Positions 27,915-37,162 of a stretch of DNA of 64,000 nt are shown piece by piece. Source of the stretch: Desulfobulbus oralis (lineage in GTDB: Bacteria > Desulfobacterota > Desulfobulbia > Desulfobulbales > Desulfobulbaceae); assembly GCF_002952055.1 (NCBI RefSeq), contig NZ_CP021255.1:124001-188000 (forward strand), written 5' to 3'. Under the pieces are notes generated by a model, which made no database searches, had not been told where the DNA came from, and worked only from the letters and a program-made list of their open reading frames with translations. Positions within the stretch are counted from its first letter, which is position 1, and each line of letters opens with the position of its first letter. The position numbers and the translations under genes are program-made.

Positions 27915-30014
27915 ATGCAGCACGGAACATTCGATATCGAAGACTACCGTCAGTCCATGGCGGCCATCATTGGTCTTGGCCCGGAAACCCGGGTTTTCTG
28001 GTCGGCCCTGGACTTTGCCTGCGATGCGCACAAAAACCAGCGCCGCCGTTCGGGCGATCCCTACATCATGCATCCCTGTCTGGCAGCGCAGATTCTGGCT
28101 GCGGAACTGGACATCCGCTCGCCCGAAATGCTGGCCGCCGCCCTGTTGCACGACACCATCGAGGATGTGAAAGGGGTGGACAGCGCGCTCCTGACGGAGA
28201 AATTCGGCCCGGATGTCGCTGCCATTGTCGAAGGCTGCACCAAGGTAACCAATTTCACCGGCGGCCGCCAGACTTTCAAAAAGCTGGTGCACCGCAAAAT
28301 CTTCAGCGGCGCGGCGGCCAGACTGGAAGTCATGCTGGTCAAACTGGCCGACCGCCTGCACAACATGCGCACCTTAAAAAGCATGCCCAGAGACAAGCGG
28401 CAGAAAATCGCCGATGAAACCCTGGACATCTACGCGCCCCTGGCCACGATTCTGGGGCTCTTCGACATCAAGCGCGAACTCTACAATCTGGCCCTCACCC
28501 ACAAATTCCCGCGTCAGTGCAAGCCCATCAGGGCGCATATCAGGGAACTGCTCAAAAATCCGGATGCCCTGGACATCGTGAACCGCATCAGGGCAGCTCT
28601 GGCCGAAAAGGGGCTGAAGGCCTGCGTGGAGCTGCGCACCCGGGAATTGTGGGCCTACTACGACATGCACCACCACATGCTCATGCAGCGCATAGAGACC
28701 CCGCAGACCATCGTCATCCTGACCGAGGACCTGGACAGCTGCTACACGGCGCTCGGCGTGGTCAACGGCATCTATGCGCCCTCCCCACGGAGCATCCGGG
28801 ATTTCATCGCGAGCCCCAAGCCCACCGGCTACCAGTGCCTGCACTGCCGCCCCATCATTGGGGGCAGAAAATATCTGTTCAAAATCCGCACCGAGGAAAT
28901 GCAGCGCCGGGCGCGACGCGGCATGGTGCGGGACTGGACCATGGGCAGCCGGGCAAGCACCCGTTTTTTCAAACAGATTCAGGAGATGTTCGATATTCTG
29001 GGACGCGACGAATCCCTGTCCTACCGCGATCTGATTGCCGCCGGCGACCGCAAGGAAATCTACACCTACACGCCGAAAGGCGACCTCATCTGCCTGCCGG
29101 TCAATTCCATTGCCCTGGATTTCGCCTTCCGCATTCACTCCGCCATCGGCCTCTCCTGCACCGGGGCCATGATCGGCCAGCAAAAGGTGCCGGCCAGCCA
29201 TGTGCTCCAGGACGGCAACGTGGTGCGCATCCTCCGGCAGGACGAACCGGTGGTGTTTGACCAGGAAGTGCAGAGCCTCTGCCAGACCCCGCAGGCGCGC
29301 GCGGAACTCTCCAAGACCTTCAGGATCCGGCGCGAGGATGTGTCGAGGCAGATCGGCGCCTCGGTGCTGCAACAGGAGCTGCGGCGCTACGGCATCCCGC
29401 GGGAGGTGCTGGACAAGGACATGAGCGGCGTGCTCGACCATTTCGGGCTGCCGGACATGCCGGCGCTGTATCTGGCCCTGGGCGAAAACCGGGTGCGGCT
29501 GCCCGAACTGGTGGCCGAAATCCGGGACCGGCTCTACGCCGGCCATCCCACCCTGGTGCCTCCCACCGGCATTCTGAATCAGGTAACCTTTTCCACGGTC
29601 GATCCGGTGGTGATGAAGGTCTCGGCCTGCTGCCACCCCAGCCCGCTCGACCGGGGCATCATCGGGCTCCTGAGCGAACGGGGCCTGTCCCTGCACCGGA
29701 AGGAATGCCCGCAGCTCGCTCGAATCGATTTTCAGCGGGAAGACGCCGTGGAAGTGCGCTGGCAGCTCTCCAGGACCCCGGTTGTGAAGCTGCAGAAGCT
29801 CATCGTTATGCAGGCCACGAAAAGCGCTCTGCTCACCATGCTGGCCAAGGCCCCCGAAATCATGGCGATCTCCGAGGTGGTCCATCTGGGCAGCAGCGAC
29901 CGTGACAGCGCCTGGGAAATCAGCTTTCGGATCAGCACCCTGCTCGACCTGAAAAAAATCATGCGCCACCTGGAGCACTCCGGCCTCGTCTACGAATTCG
30001 AGCTGGATATGTAG
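27915..30014 (+). CDS. Rel/SpoT homologue with intact hydrolase and degenerate synthetase domain
   Basis: A 699-residue RSH-family protein. The HD hydrolase domain is intact: RSGDPYIMHP (His53), LLHDTIED (His79, Asp80, Glu83, Asp84) and VKLADRLHNMRT (about 142-152). In the synthetase region (235-340) the expected GRxKxxYSIxxKM is replaced by TRELWAYYDMHHHM, the IxDLxAxR segment by TPQTIVILTED, and YQSLHT reads YQCLHC, so pppGpp synthesis is probably lost. TGS (about 380-442) and a C-terminal ACT-like domain follow. ATG 27915 has GAGG upstream; the frame runs 34 codons further. I predict a (p)ppGpp hydrolase, with a separate synthetase elsewhere. Confidence 0.88.
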   Translation: MQHGTFDIEDYRQSMAAIIGLGPETRVFWSALDFACDAHKNQRRRSGDPYIMHPCLAAQILAAELDIRSPEMLAAALLHDTIEDVKGVDSALLTEKFGPDVAAIVEGCTKVTNFTGGRQTFKKLVHRKIFSGAAARLEVMLVKLADRLHNMRTLKSMPRDKRQKIADETLDIYAPLATILGLFDIKRELYNLALTHKFPRQCKPIRAHIRELLKNPDALDIVNRIRAALAEKGLKACVELRTRELWAYYDMHHHMLMQRIETPQTIVILTEDLDSCYTALGVVNGIYAPSPRSIRDFIASPKPTGYQCLHCRPIIGGRKYLFKIRTEEMQRRARRGMVRDWTMGSRASTRFFKQIQEMFDILGRDESLSYRDLIAAGDRKEIYTYTPKGDLICLPVNSIALDFAFRIHSAIGLSCTGAMIGQQKVPASHVLQDGNVVRILRQDEPVVFDQEVQSLCQTPQARAELSKTFRIRREDVSRQIGASVLQQELRRYGIPREVLDKDMSGVLDHFGLPDMPALYLALGENRVRLPELVAEIRDRLYAGHPTLVPPTGILNQVTFSTVDPVVMKVSACCHPSPLDRGIIGLLSERGLSLHRKECPQLARIDFQREDAVEVRWQLSRTPVVKLQKLIVMQATKSALLTMLAKAPEIMAISEVVHLGSSDRDSAWEISFRISTLLDLKKIMRHLEHSGLVYEFELDM

Positions 30015-30068
30015 GCAAGAGGCGCCGCAAGGGCACGATGTCCCTGTGGCCGGCACGCTGGCCCGGGG

Positions 30069-30761
30069 CTAGGCCCAGGCCGAAAGCCGCCAGGGTCTCT
30101 GCGGCTCCGACTCTTGGATCAGCCGCCGCAGGTGCGCCATGAAGGCCTCCCGGGCGATCTCCTCGGCGCCCAGGCTGAGCAGGTGGCCACTCCGCACCTG
30201 GCAGTCGATGAGTTCGAGGGACAGGCTGCCTGCGTTGTGCACGAGGCTTGCCAGGGCAACCTTGGAGGCATCCCGGACTGCGGAAAACATGGATTCCCCA
30301 AAGAATACCCGACCCAGCCCCACCCCGTAGAGGCCGCCCACGAGCCGGCCTTCCTGCCAGGTTTCCACGGAATGGGCAAAACCCAGCGCATGCAGGCGGG
30401 TATAGGCGGCCCGCATCTCGGGCACAAGCCAGGTGCCCGCCGCCCCGTGGCGCAGCGTGCCGGCGCAGGCGGCAATGACCTGCGCAAAGGCGCGGTCTGC
30501 CGTGACCTGAAAAACGCCTGAACGCAGCGTCCGCGCCAGACGGCGCGAAACGTGCATCCTGTCCGGAAAAAGCACCAGTCTGGGATCCGGCGTCCACCAG
30601 AGAATCGGGTCATCCGGTCCATACCACGGGAAAATGCCCATCCTGTAGGCGGCAAGCAGCCTGATGGGCGACAAATCGCCGCCCACTGCCAAAAGACCGT
30701 CCGGTTCGGCCAGGTCGGGCGACGGGAAAAACGGCTGCCGATGCAAACGGAAAACCGGCAT
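30069..30761 (-). CDS. aat: Leucyl/phenylalanyl-tRNA--protein transferase
   Basis: Aat adds Leu or Phe from aminoacyl-tRNA to proteins with N-terminal Arg or Lys, marking them for ClpSAP. The 230-residue protein has the full set: FPSPDLAEPDGLLAVGGDLS, RMGIFPWYGPDDPILWWTPDPR, HSVETWQEGRLVGGLYGV and FFGESMFS. GGAGG precedes ATG 30761. It converges on the rel gene with 54 bases between. Confidence 0.96.
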   Translation of the reverse strand: MPVFRLHRQPFFPSPDLAEPDGLLAVGGDLSPIRLLAAYRMGIFPWYGPDDPILWWTPDPRLVLFPDRMHVSRRLARTLRSGVFQVTADRAFAQVIAACAGTLRHGAAGTWLVPEMRAAYTRLHALGFAHSVETWQEGRLVGGLYGVGLGRVFFGESMFSAVRDASKVALASLVHNAGSLSLELIDCQVRSGHLLSLGAEEIAREAFMAHLRRLIQESEPQRPWRLSAWA

Positions 30762-30892
30762 GATGCCTCCTGCACGGGGATGCGGAAATAATTTTGTATT
30801 CGGCCCTTATTTTTTGTATCCTGTTGCCATGTAGCGGCGCACTGCCACCGGGCAGAGCATCCTTTCCCATTTCTGGCCAGAAAAGATATCCG

Positions 30893-31342
30893 ATGGACAA
30901 CGAGAAAAAAAGCTGGGATGACATTCCCGCACTTGATCTGCAGGATCTGCAGGTCGAATGGGACTACAGGGCGGAAATCAGCAACGACAAACGGCGCTCC
31001 CAGCGGCTGAGCGATCAGGAGCTGGTCAAGGTGTTCGGCGTGCCCTGCATTCCCGTCAAAATCGCCACCATCAGCTCACTCAACCGCGGCATCCTGCAGG
31101 ACATCAGCGAAACCGGGGTGGCCGTCCGTCTGCAGGAAGCCCTGCAGGTGAACGAGCGGGTCAAGATGGGCTTTTTTCTGGGCGAAGAGAAGATACTCTG
31201 CAAGGGCATTGTTCGCCATGTCAGCGAAGGTTCGCTCGGCCACACCTGCGGCATCAAGCTGGTGAATGTGGATGAGGCCACCAAAACGCGCATCCACAGC
31301 GTCTACGTTTCCGTGGCCCTGAAACACGGCAACAGCAGATAA
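30893..31342 (+). CDS. PilZ-domain-like protein
   Basis: A 149-residue cytoplasmic protein. Residues about 36-145 resemble a PilZ beta-barrel: RRSQRLSDQ (a possible RxxxR c-di-GMP switch), then ISSLNRGILQDISETGVAVRL, matching the D/N-x-S-x-x-G strand, and VRHVSEGSLGHTCGIKLVNV. The start was taken at ATG 30893, since the longer frame to 30794 has no family support. It is 8 bases before the ExeA-like ATPase gene, so they are likely cotranscribed and may act together at the envelope. Confidence 0.72.
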   Translation: MDNEKKSWDDIPALDLQDLQVEWDYRAEISNDKRRSQRLSDQELVKVFGVPCIPVKIATISSLNRGILQDISETGVAVRLQEALQVNERVKMGFFLGEEKILCKGIVRHVSEGSLGHTCGIKLVNVDEATKTRIHSVYVSVALKHGNSR

Positions 31343-31350
31343 GAGCAGCC

Positions 31351-32967
31351 ATGCAGAACCAGCGGCCAGATTCTTCCGGCATGCCCATGCCACCCTTCCA
31401 GAACACCACGAACAGCTTCTTTCCCGGCGCAGGGCGCGAGGCGCTCTGCGAGGAAATCGTGCTTGCCCTGATGAGCGGCAGGCGCTTCCTGAGCCTGGGC
31501 GGCGATGCCGGTTCGGGCAAGAGTCTGTGCTGCCAGATCATCATGGAACGCCTGCCCCCGGACTGGATTCCGGTCTACCTGAACCGGCCGGCCAACTCCT
31601 ATGAGGAGCTGCTCAGGCAGGCCTGCATTGACCTGGGGACAACGGGTGACAGCAGGAGGCCGGGCTTTTCCTGGCCAGACGAGTTCAACCGGCAAGTGCT
31701 GGCCCGGCAGGCCGATCTGCACAAGGTGCTGCTGATTCTCGATCAGGGCGAACAGCTTTTCTCCGCCATTCTGGAGCGACTCCTGGACCGCTGCCGCCAT
31801 ACCGGCGACCTGGTTCCGGAGTTTGCCCTGCTCCTGGTCTGTCCGGATACCCTGATGCCGGTGCTGGAACAGCTGGCGCGGCTGGACCCGGCCAACCGGC
31901 CCGACAGCATGCACGTGCTGTTACCCATGACGGCCGAAGAATCGGAGCAATACCTGCACTTTCTCCTGCACGCGGCTGGCATCCACTGGGACAAGCACGA
32001 GGCCATTCTGAACAGGAAGAGCTGCGCCGCCATTTTTGGACAGGCGAAAGGCAATATCGCCCGCAGCAAGGAGATGGCCGCCACCCTGCTGGCCCAGGCA
32101 TTGCCTGCCCTGGCTCCGAATGCAGCCAAAGCGGAAGCCGCCCGGGGCGGGGCAGCCGCAACGGAGGCCGGACAAGTAGCATCTCCCCTTGCCCCTGCCA
32201 GCTCCGCGGCAGAAGAAGCGCTGCCGGCCCGTGGCGCGGAAGCGGCGCCCAAAAGCGCCGGCATCTCGCCGCCTAAGGCAGCGCCGGCCGTCCCGCAACA
32301 GGAAAAATCAGCGGGCGGAGGGCCGCCCCTGGAGCGGGAGGACTGGCCTCAGGAAGAGCAAGCCGCAGGATCGGAGGCGGACGAGCCGCTGGAGGACAAC
32401 CCCCTGCTCCTGCTCTACGACCTGCTCACAGCCAACAAAAAACTGCTGGCCGCTCTGCTGATTGCGGCCGGGCTGTTCTGTATGCTGGGCCTGAGGCTGG
32501 AGCTTGCCAGGCCCGGATCGGGCGTCCGGCCTGCGGAGACGGTACTGGCCGCACCGCAAGCGGCCAAAGCCGCGCCGGAGAGCAACCCGGCTGCGCCGGC
32601 ACCGCCAGCGGAAGAGGCGGCCGGTCCCCGCGGCGCCACCCTGCTGGAGGCACGGCTGGCCGCCAGCACTGCCCTGGTGGCATCCTCCTATCGCGGGGCC
32701 AGTACCATTCACGTCCTGACCCTCAACAGCGAGAACGCCGGGCAGGAGCTGGCGAGCCTGCTGGAAGCCCCGGCCTTTTTCCGCGAGGAAAAGCAGCTCT
32801 ACATCATCAAAAAAGAGGGCAACCCTGTCTCGTACTTTGTCTTTTACGGCATCTTCGACACCCCGGAAGCTGCCCGGCAGGCCCGCAACAACCTGTCCTT
32901 CGAACTGCGCGCCCATCACCCCTATCCCCTGTCCGTGGCCGAGGCTTTGCAGTTGAACGGAGGCTGA
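31351..32967 (+). CDS. ExeA-type AAA ATPase fused to a membrane anchor and SPOR domain
   Basis: A 538-residue protein with an N-terminal ExeA/GspA-like AAA domain (Walker A GGDAGSGKS at 50-58, Walker B VLLILDQGEQ near 130), an Ala/Pro-rich linker (about 245-365), one membrane segment (LLAALLIAAGLFCMLGL, about 368-386) and a C-terminal SPOR-like domain (about 455-535, ending HPYPLSVAEALQLNGG) that would bind denuded peptidoglycan. This is like the DamX or ExeA layout, placing an ATPase in the cytoplasm and a glycan sensor in the periplasm. It may help septation or envelope passage of a secretion system. It follows the PilZ gene by 8 bases. Confidence 0.82.
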   Translation: MQNQRPDSSGMPMPPFQNTTNSFFPGAGREALCEEIVLALMSGRRFLSLGGDAGSGKSLCCQIIMERLPPDWIPVYLNRPANSYEELLRQACIDLGTTGDSRRPGFSWPDEFNRQVLARQADLHKVLLILDQGEQLFSAILERLLDRCRHTGDLVPEFALLLVCPDTLMPVLEQLARLDPANRPDSMHVLLPMTAEESEQYLHFLLHAAGIHWDKHEAILNRKSCAAIFGQAKGNIARSKEMAATLLAQALPALAPNAAKAEAARGGAAATEAGQVASPLAPASSAAEEALPARGAEAAPKSAGISPPKAAPAVPQQEKSAGGGPPLEREDWPQEEQAAGSEADEPLEDNPLLLLYDLLTANKKLLAALLIAAGLFCMLGLRLELARPGSGVRPAETVLAAPQAAKAAPESNPAAPAPPAEEAAGPRGATLLEARLAASTALVASSYRGASTIHVLTLNSENAGQELASLLEAPAFFREEKQLYIIKKEGNPVSYFVFYGIFDTPEAARQARNNLSFELRAHHPYPLSVAEALQLNGG

Positions 32968-32998
32968 CAGGGCACAATCGCCAAAGCGCACTCGCCAT

Positions 32999-33919
32999 AT
33001 GGATATTCTTCTTGCCAAGCCCCGGGGATTCTGCGCCGGCGTCAAGCGGGCCATTGCCTTGGTCCGCTCGGCGCTCGAACAGTACGGTGCACCGGTCTAT
33101 GTGCTGCACGAAATCGTGCACAACACCCACGTCCTCAGCGAGCTGCGGGCGCTGGGCGCGGTCTTTGTCGAAAATCTGGACGAAATTCCGGCAGGCAGCC
33201 GCACCATCTTCAGTGCGCACGGTGTGGCAAAGGAGGTCCAGGAACGGGCCGCAGCCCTGGGACTGTTCACCATCGACGCCACCTGCCCCCTGGTTGCCAA
33301 GGTGCACCGTCGCATCACCCGCCTCCACGAAGACGGCTACACGCTGCTGATGCTGGGCCACAGAGGACATCCCGAGGTGCAGGGCACCTGTGGCCAGGTT
33401 GCCGCTCCGGTGCACGTCATCGCCAGGCCGGAAGAAGTGGCCGGCCTGCCCGTGCCCGAGGGGGCGAAAGTCGGCTATGTCACCCAGACAACGCTCAGCG
33501 TGGATGACACCGAAGAACTGCTGACGGCGCTGCGTCACCGCTTTCCCGGTCTGGCAGAACCGAGGCACAGCGACATCTGCTATGCCACCAGCAACCGCCA
33601 GCAGGCGGTACGCGAACTGGCCGGCCTTTGCGATCTGGTACTCATTGTCGGCTCCAAAAACAGCTCCAACTCGAACCGGTTGCAAGAGGTGGCCGCGACC
33701 CGCGGAACACCGGCCCTTCTGATCGAGGACGCGGGCGATATCGATCCGGCGTGGTTCCGGGGCATCGGGCGGGTGGGGGTCAGCGCCGGAGCTTCGGCGC
33801 CGGAGCATCTGGTCGGCGATCTGATTGCCCGTCTGCAGGAGATCGCACCCGGCAACGTCGAGGAAATGGCTGGCGAGGATGAGGTCGTCCGCTTTCCCGT
33901 GGCCGCTGCCAGGGGGTAA
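32999..33919 (+). CDS. ispH: 4-hydroxy-3-methylbut-2-enyl diphosphate reductase
   Basis: IspH makes isopentenyl and dimethylallyl diphosphate, the last step of the MEP pathway, using a [4Fe-4S] cluster. The 306-residue protein has the three cluster cysteines in RGFCAGVKRAI (Cys12), DATCPLVAKVH (near 98) and DICYATSNRQQ (near 197), plus HEIVHN, SAHG and GSKNSSNSNRL. It lies 31 bases after the ATPase gene on the same strand. The insertion-sequence nest starts about 150 bases downstream. Confidence 0.97.
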   Translation: MDILLAKPRGFCAGVKRAIALVRSALEQYGAPVYVLHEIVHNTHVLSELRALGAVFVENLDEIPAGSRTIFSAHGVAKEVQERAAALGLFTIDATCPLVAKVHRRITRLHEDGYTLLMLGHRGHPEVQGTCGQVAAPVHVIARPEEVAGLPVPEGAKVGYVTQTTLSVDDTEELLTALRHRFPGLAEPRHSDICYATSNRQQAVRELAGLCDLVLIVGSKNSSNSNRLQEVAATRGTPALLIEDAGDIDPAWFRGIGRVGVSAGASAPEHLVGDLIARLQEIAPGNVEEMAGEDEVVRFPVAAARG

Positions 33920-34074
33920 CGACTGCACCTTGGCCCAAGTCTGAGCACCCTTTGGTGGCGCGCCCCTTCGGCCTTTCGCCGAGCGCACAGACAGGGGCAT
34001 GAGCAGGCTCCGCAGTGCTCGCCCCGTTTTCTGGCAATATCCCCGCTGCCGCAGGCTCTTCTTCTCTAGAGCAT

Positions 34075-34250
34075 TTCAACTTTCAAATTATTCAAGAAAA
34101 AGTTCAGAACTACGTGCGGTTGCGGTCAAGGCTTATGGCGCGGGCGTTTCACGGCAACAAATCGCTGACATCCTGGGCTACCACCTGAACAGCGTGAGCC
34201 GGTGGATTCGTGAATTTGAACGGGAGAAGCGGCTTGAGGGTAGATTCTCA
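34075..34250 (+). pseudogene. IS630-type transposase fragment (N-terminal helix-turn-helix)
   Basis: A frame without a proper start gives LSNYSRKSSELRAVAVKAYG followed by a helix-turn-helix (SRQQIADILGYHLNSVSRWI), as in the N-terminus of IS630 transposases. It is cut off at the left end of the IS30 element, so only about 55 codons remain. No catalytic domain is found downstream. Confidence 0.6.
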
Positions 34251-34354
34251 TTCCAAATGCACCACTGGGTAGGGGCATGAAGAGTTAAAAGGACAGGGCG
34301 GGATTCTGGTCGAGTTGGCAGCACCAACAACCACTCGGCCAGAAGGAGCCCGCC

Positions 34355-34559
34355 ATGTCCCATAGCCATCTTACTCTGGAAGAACGCATCAGGATCGAAA
34401 TATTTGTGTCCATGGGCCTGAGCTGCCGGGAAATGGCCAGACGCCTGGGCAGGAGTCACAGCACGCTTTCCCGGGAACTGCGCCGCAACTCCAATTCTGC
34501 AAGACGAGGCTATCGTGCGCAGAGCGGCGCGCCCACAAAAGGCGAAAGAGAGCAAGGCA
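34355..34559 (+). pseudogene. IS30 transposase, N-terminal part
   Basis: ATG 34355, after AAGGAG, opens MSHSHLTLEERIRIEIFVSM and the IS30 helix-turn-helix (CREMARRLGRSHSTLSRELRRN). The frame reaches the left end of the ISL3 element after about 68 codons. The DDE catalytic domain is absent. Confidence 0.85.
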
Positions 34560-35856
34560 GGTTCCTCGCTGTTTCATGTGGGCAAGGTGTTTTTTCCTTG
34601 TTTCCCTTCTTGAGGTTTTAATCCATGCGTGACACCGACCTTTTCCAAATGGCCCCTGGTTTGACTCCGCCGTGGCAGGTGGAGTCCTGCGAGTTTGCCG
34701 CAGAGCAAAAGCGCCTGGATATTCGTTTGGCCTTTCCCCGGGGCAGCGTCTTTGTCTGTCCGCAATGCGGCCAGGCAGACCTCAAGGCATACGACACCAC
34801 GGAAAAGAGCTGGCGGCACCTGAACTTTTTCCAGCACGAAGCCTGGCTGACCGCGAAGCTGCCCCGAGTCAAATGCGACCATTGCGGCGTCAAGCAGGTA
34901 TCCGTGCCCTGGGCGCGTCCAGGCAGCGGCTTCACCCTGCTGTTCGAGGCCCTGGTCATGAGCCTCGCCAAGCCCATGCCAGCACGAAGCCTGGCAAAGC
35001 ATGTGGGCGAGCATGACACCCGGCTCTGGCGCGTGGTGAATCACCATGTGGAGGAGGCCAGAACGAGCATCTCCTGCGCCGACGTCGCTTCCTTTGGCGT
35101 GGACGAGACAACGAGCAAACGCGGCCACAACTACGTCACCGTGTTCGCCCACCTGCGAAGCCACAAGGTGCTGTTCGCCACCGGGGGCCGGGATGCCGCC
35201 ACAATCCAGCGCTTCAAGGAAGAGCTTGCGGCCCATGGCGGCGATCCCGCAAAGGTAAACGAGGTGTGTTGCGACATGTCGCCCGCGTTCATTTCCGGCG
35301 TGGAGGCGAACTGCCCCGAGGCGCACATCACCTTTGACCGGTTCCACATCATGAAGGTGCTGGGCGACGCGGTGGACCAGGTGCGGCGCGAGGAGGCGAA
35401 GACTCGGCCCGAGCTGGCGAAGAGCCGGTATGTGTGGCTGAAAAACCGTGACAAATTACCTGCCTCGCAACAGGAGTGTCTGGCGGCACTCACCATGTCC
35501 GGGCTGAATCTGAAAACGGCCCGGGCCTGGCAACTGAAAACGACATTTCAGGACTTGTTCCAGCAGGCCCCCGGCCAGGCGGAGGCCTTCCTGAAGAGGT
35601 GGTACTTCTGGGCGACGCACTGCCGGCTGGAACCCATGAAACAGGCAGCGGCGACCATCAAACGGCACTGGGACGGCATCTTGCGCTGGTTCACTTCAAG
35701 GATCAGCAACGGCATTCTGGAAGGCACGAACAGCCTGATCCAGGCGGCCAGGTCTCGGGCGCGTGGCTACCGGTCCACGAAGAATCTGATCGCCATGATC
35801 TACCTCCTGGGTGCGGGCCTCTCTTTTGCCCTACCCACATGAAACAGCGAGGAACC
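34560..35856 (+). mobile_element. Complete ISL3-family insertion sequence
   Basis: About 24-base inverted repeats, starting GGTTCCTCGCTGTTTCATGT on both ends, bound an intact transposase. No 8-base target duplication is seen (GCAAGGCA left, CGCAAATG right), which fits insertion with deletion of the central IS30 sequence or later recombination. Confidence 0.9.
34625..35842 (+). CDS. ISL3-family DDE transposase
   Basis: The 405-residue transposase is complete: an N-terminal zinc-binding region (CPQCGQ near residue 41 and CDHCGV near 83), a helix-turn-helix, and a DDE domain with FGVDETTSKRGH near 157, CCDMSPAFISGV near 216, FDRFHIMKVLGDAVDQVRR near 239 and the Glu segment NGILEGTNSLIQAARSRARG near 362. 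It encodes cut-and-paste movement of its own element and appears functional. Confidence 0.95.
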   Translation: MRDTDLFQMAPGLTPPWQVESCEFAAEQKRLDIRLAFPRGSVFVCPQCGQADLKAYDTTEKSWRHLNFFQHEAWLTAKLPRVKCDHCGVKQVSVPWARPGSGFTLLFEALVMSLAKPMPARSLAKHVGEHDTRLWRVVNHHVEEARTSISCADVASFGVDETTSKRGHNYVTVFAHLRSHKVLFATGGRDAATIQRFKEELAAHGGDPAKVNEVCCDMSPAFISGVEANCPEAHITFDRFHIMKVLGDAVDQVRREEAKTRPELAKSRYVWLKNRDKLPASQQECLAALTMSGLNLKTARAWQLKTTFQDLFQQAPGQAEAFLKRWYFWATHCRLEPMKQAAATIKRHWDGILRWFTSRISNGILEGTNSLIQAARSRARGYRSTKNLIAMIYLLGAGLSFALPT

Positions 35857-35881
35857 CGCAAATGTTTACACTACCAGACTC

Positions 35882-35890
35882 CCGCTGAGG
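35882..35890. repeat. 9-base target site duplication of the IS4 element (left copy)
   Basis: CCGCTGAGG occurs at 35882-35890 and again at 37163-37171, flanking the element at 35891-37162 exactly. Nine bases is usual for IS4-family insertions. Confidence 0.92.
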
Positions 35891-37162
35891 CACTGCTGTC
35901 CCACAAAATATCAATGATTTCGGGATAAAATACAGGCTTGGAGCCCCTGGTGTGGTATAATGGATTTGACAAAAAGTTCATTAAAACCAAAGAGGTCCAA
36001 GCCATGGGATATTGTAGCACGGTTGTCGGCCAATTGCTTAGAGTTTTTCCGAGACATGAATTTGAGCAAGTCCGCCGGGCGGTTCAACCAAAGAAACACC
36101 GCCGCGCCCTTTCTGCGTGGACGCAGTTTGTGGCCATGCTGGTGGGGCAACTCGCTGGACGCGACAGTTTACGCGGCATTGTGGATGCCTTTTCACCGCA
36201 AAGTCGCAAACTGTATCATCTGGGCCTCGGCTCATTCAGTCGTTCCAGTCTGGCGCGGGCTAATGAAAAGACAGCCGCTTAGCTGTTCGAAAAGGTGTTC
36301 GTAGCGCTTTTGGCTCGTTGTCAATCGCTTGCGCCTCCCAACCAAAAGTTCCGCTTCAAAGACGGCGGCAAGGTCTATCTCCTTGATGCCACGGTGATTG
36401 AGCTGCCGCTCTCGCTGTTTCGCCGGGCCACGTACCGCGCCAGCAAGGGGGCGATGCAGTTGCATGTGGGGCTTGCGGCGGACGGCTATTTGCCCAGCTT
36501 CGTGGATATGACGGCAGGGCGAGTCCACGAGATCAACAAGGCGCGTGAACTGCGTCTTCCCCGAGGTTCCTGGGTGGTCTTTGACCGGGGCTACACGGAT
36601 TACCAGTGGTATCAGGAGTTGACGAAGGATGGCGTGCATTTCGTCACACGCCTGAAGCGTGGTGCTGCGGGGCAGCCTGGCGCGAAACGCCGGGGGTGCA
36701 AAAGCGCGGGTATCCTGGAAGACCGGGAAATCCGGTTCAGAGGAGTGGAGGGCGTGTTCCGGACAGTCCGCTTTCTGGATGAAGCGAGAGGTGAGGAATA
36801 CGAGTTTGTGACCAACGCGGTGGATATTGCGGCAACCACGGTGGCGGCACTGTACAAGGAGCGGTGGCAAGTGGAGCTGTTCTTCAAGTGGATCAAACAG
36901 CACCTGAAGGTGAAGAGCTTCGTGGGCGGTAGCATGAACGCGGTGCGGACGCAGCTGTGGATCGCGTTGTGCGCGTATCTTCTGGTGGCCTTCATCAAAT
37001 TTCGCAGTCGCCTGGGGCAATCTATCCTGCAGGTTTTACGGCTTGTTCAGCTCAATTTGTTTGAACGGCGGGATTTAGACGAACTTTTTTGTCCGGAAAA
37101 ACAAAAAATACCATTACACAACAACCAGTTATCGCTATTCTAAATTTAGTGGGACAGCAGTG
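35891..37162 (+). mobile_element. IS4-family insertion sequence with DUF4372 transposase
   Basis: Terminal inverted repeats CACTGCTGTCCCAC are perfect for 14 bases and continue with AAAT-like sequence. The element is flanked by a 9-base direct repeat. It holds one transposase gene that has a single internal stop. Perfect ends and duplication show recent insertion into the IS30 tail. Confidence 0.93.
36004..37143 (+). pseudogene. IS4-family transposase with internal amber codon
   Basis: ATG 36004 begins MGYCSTVVGQLLRVFPRHEF, the DUF4372 N-terminal domain. After 92 codons TAG 36280-36282 interrupts the frame (EKTAA stop LFEKVFVALL); the same frame continues to 37143 with the DDE domain: YLLDATVIELPLS, VFDRGYTDYQWY and YKERWQVELFFKWIKQHLKV. 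The rest is intact, about 379 codons in all. A GTG 36295 after AAAAGG could in principle restart the catalytic part without the DUF4372 domain. Confidence 0.88.

Noticed and set aside
34552-35864. An 8-base target duplication around the ISL3 element
   Set aside because: The flanks GCAAGGCA and CGCAAATG differ, so no duplication is claimed.
23434-36282. Pyrrolysine coding, suggested by two in-frame TAG codons
   Set aside because: No pyl genes are in the window, neither gene is a methylamine methyltransferase, and several intact genes end with TAG. Ordinary mutation explains both.
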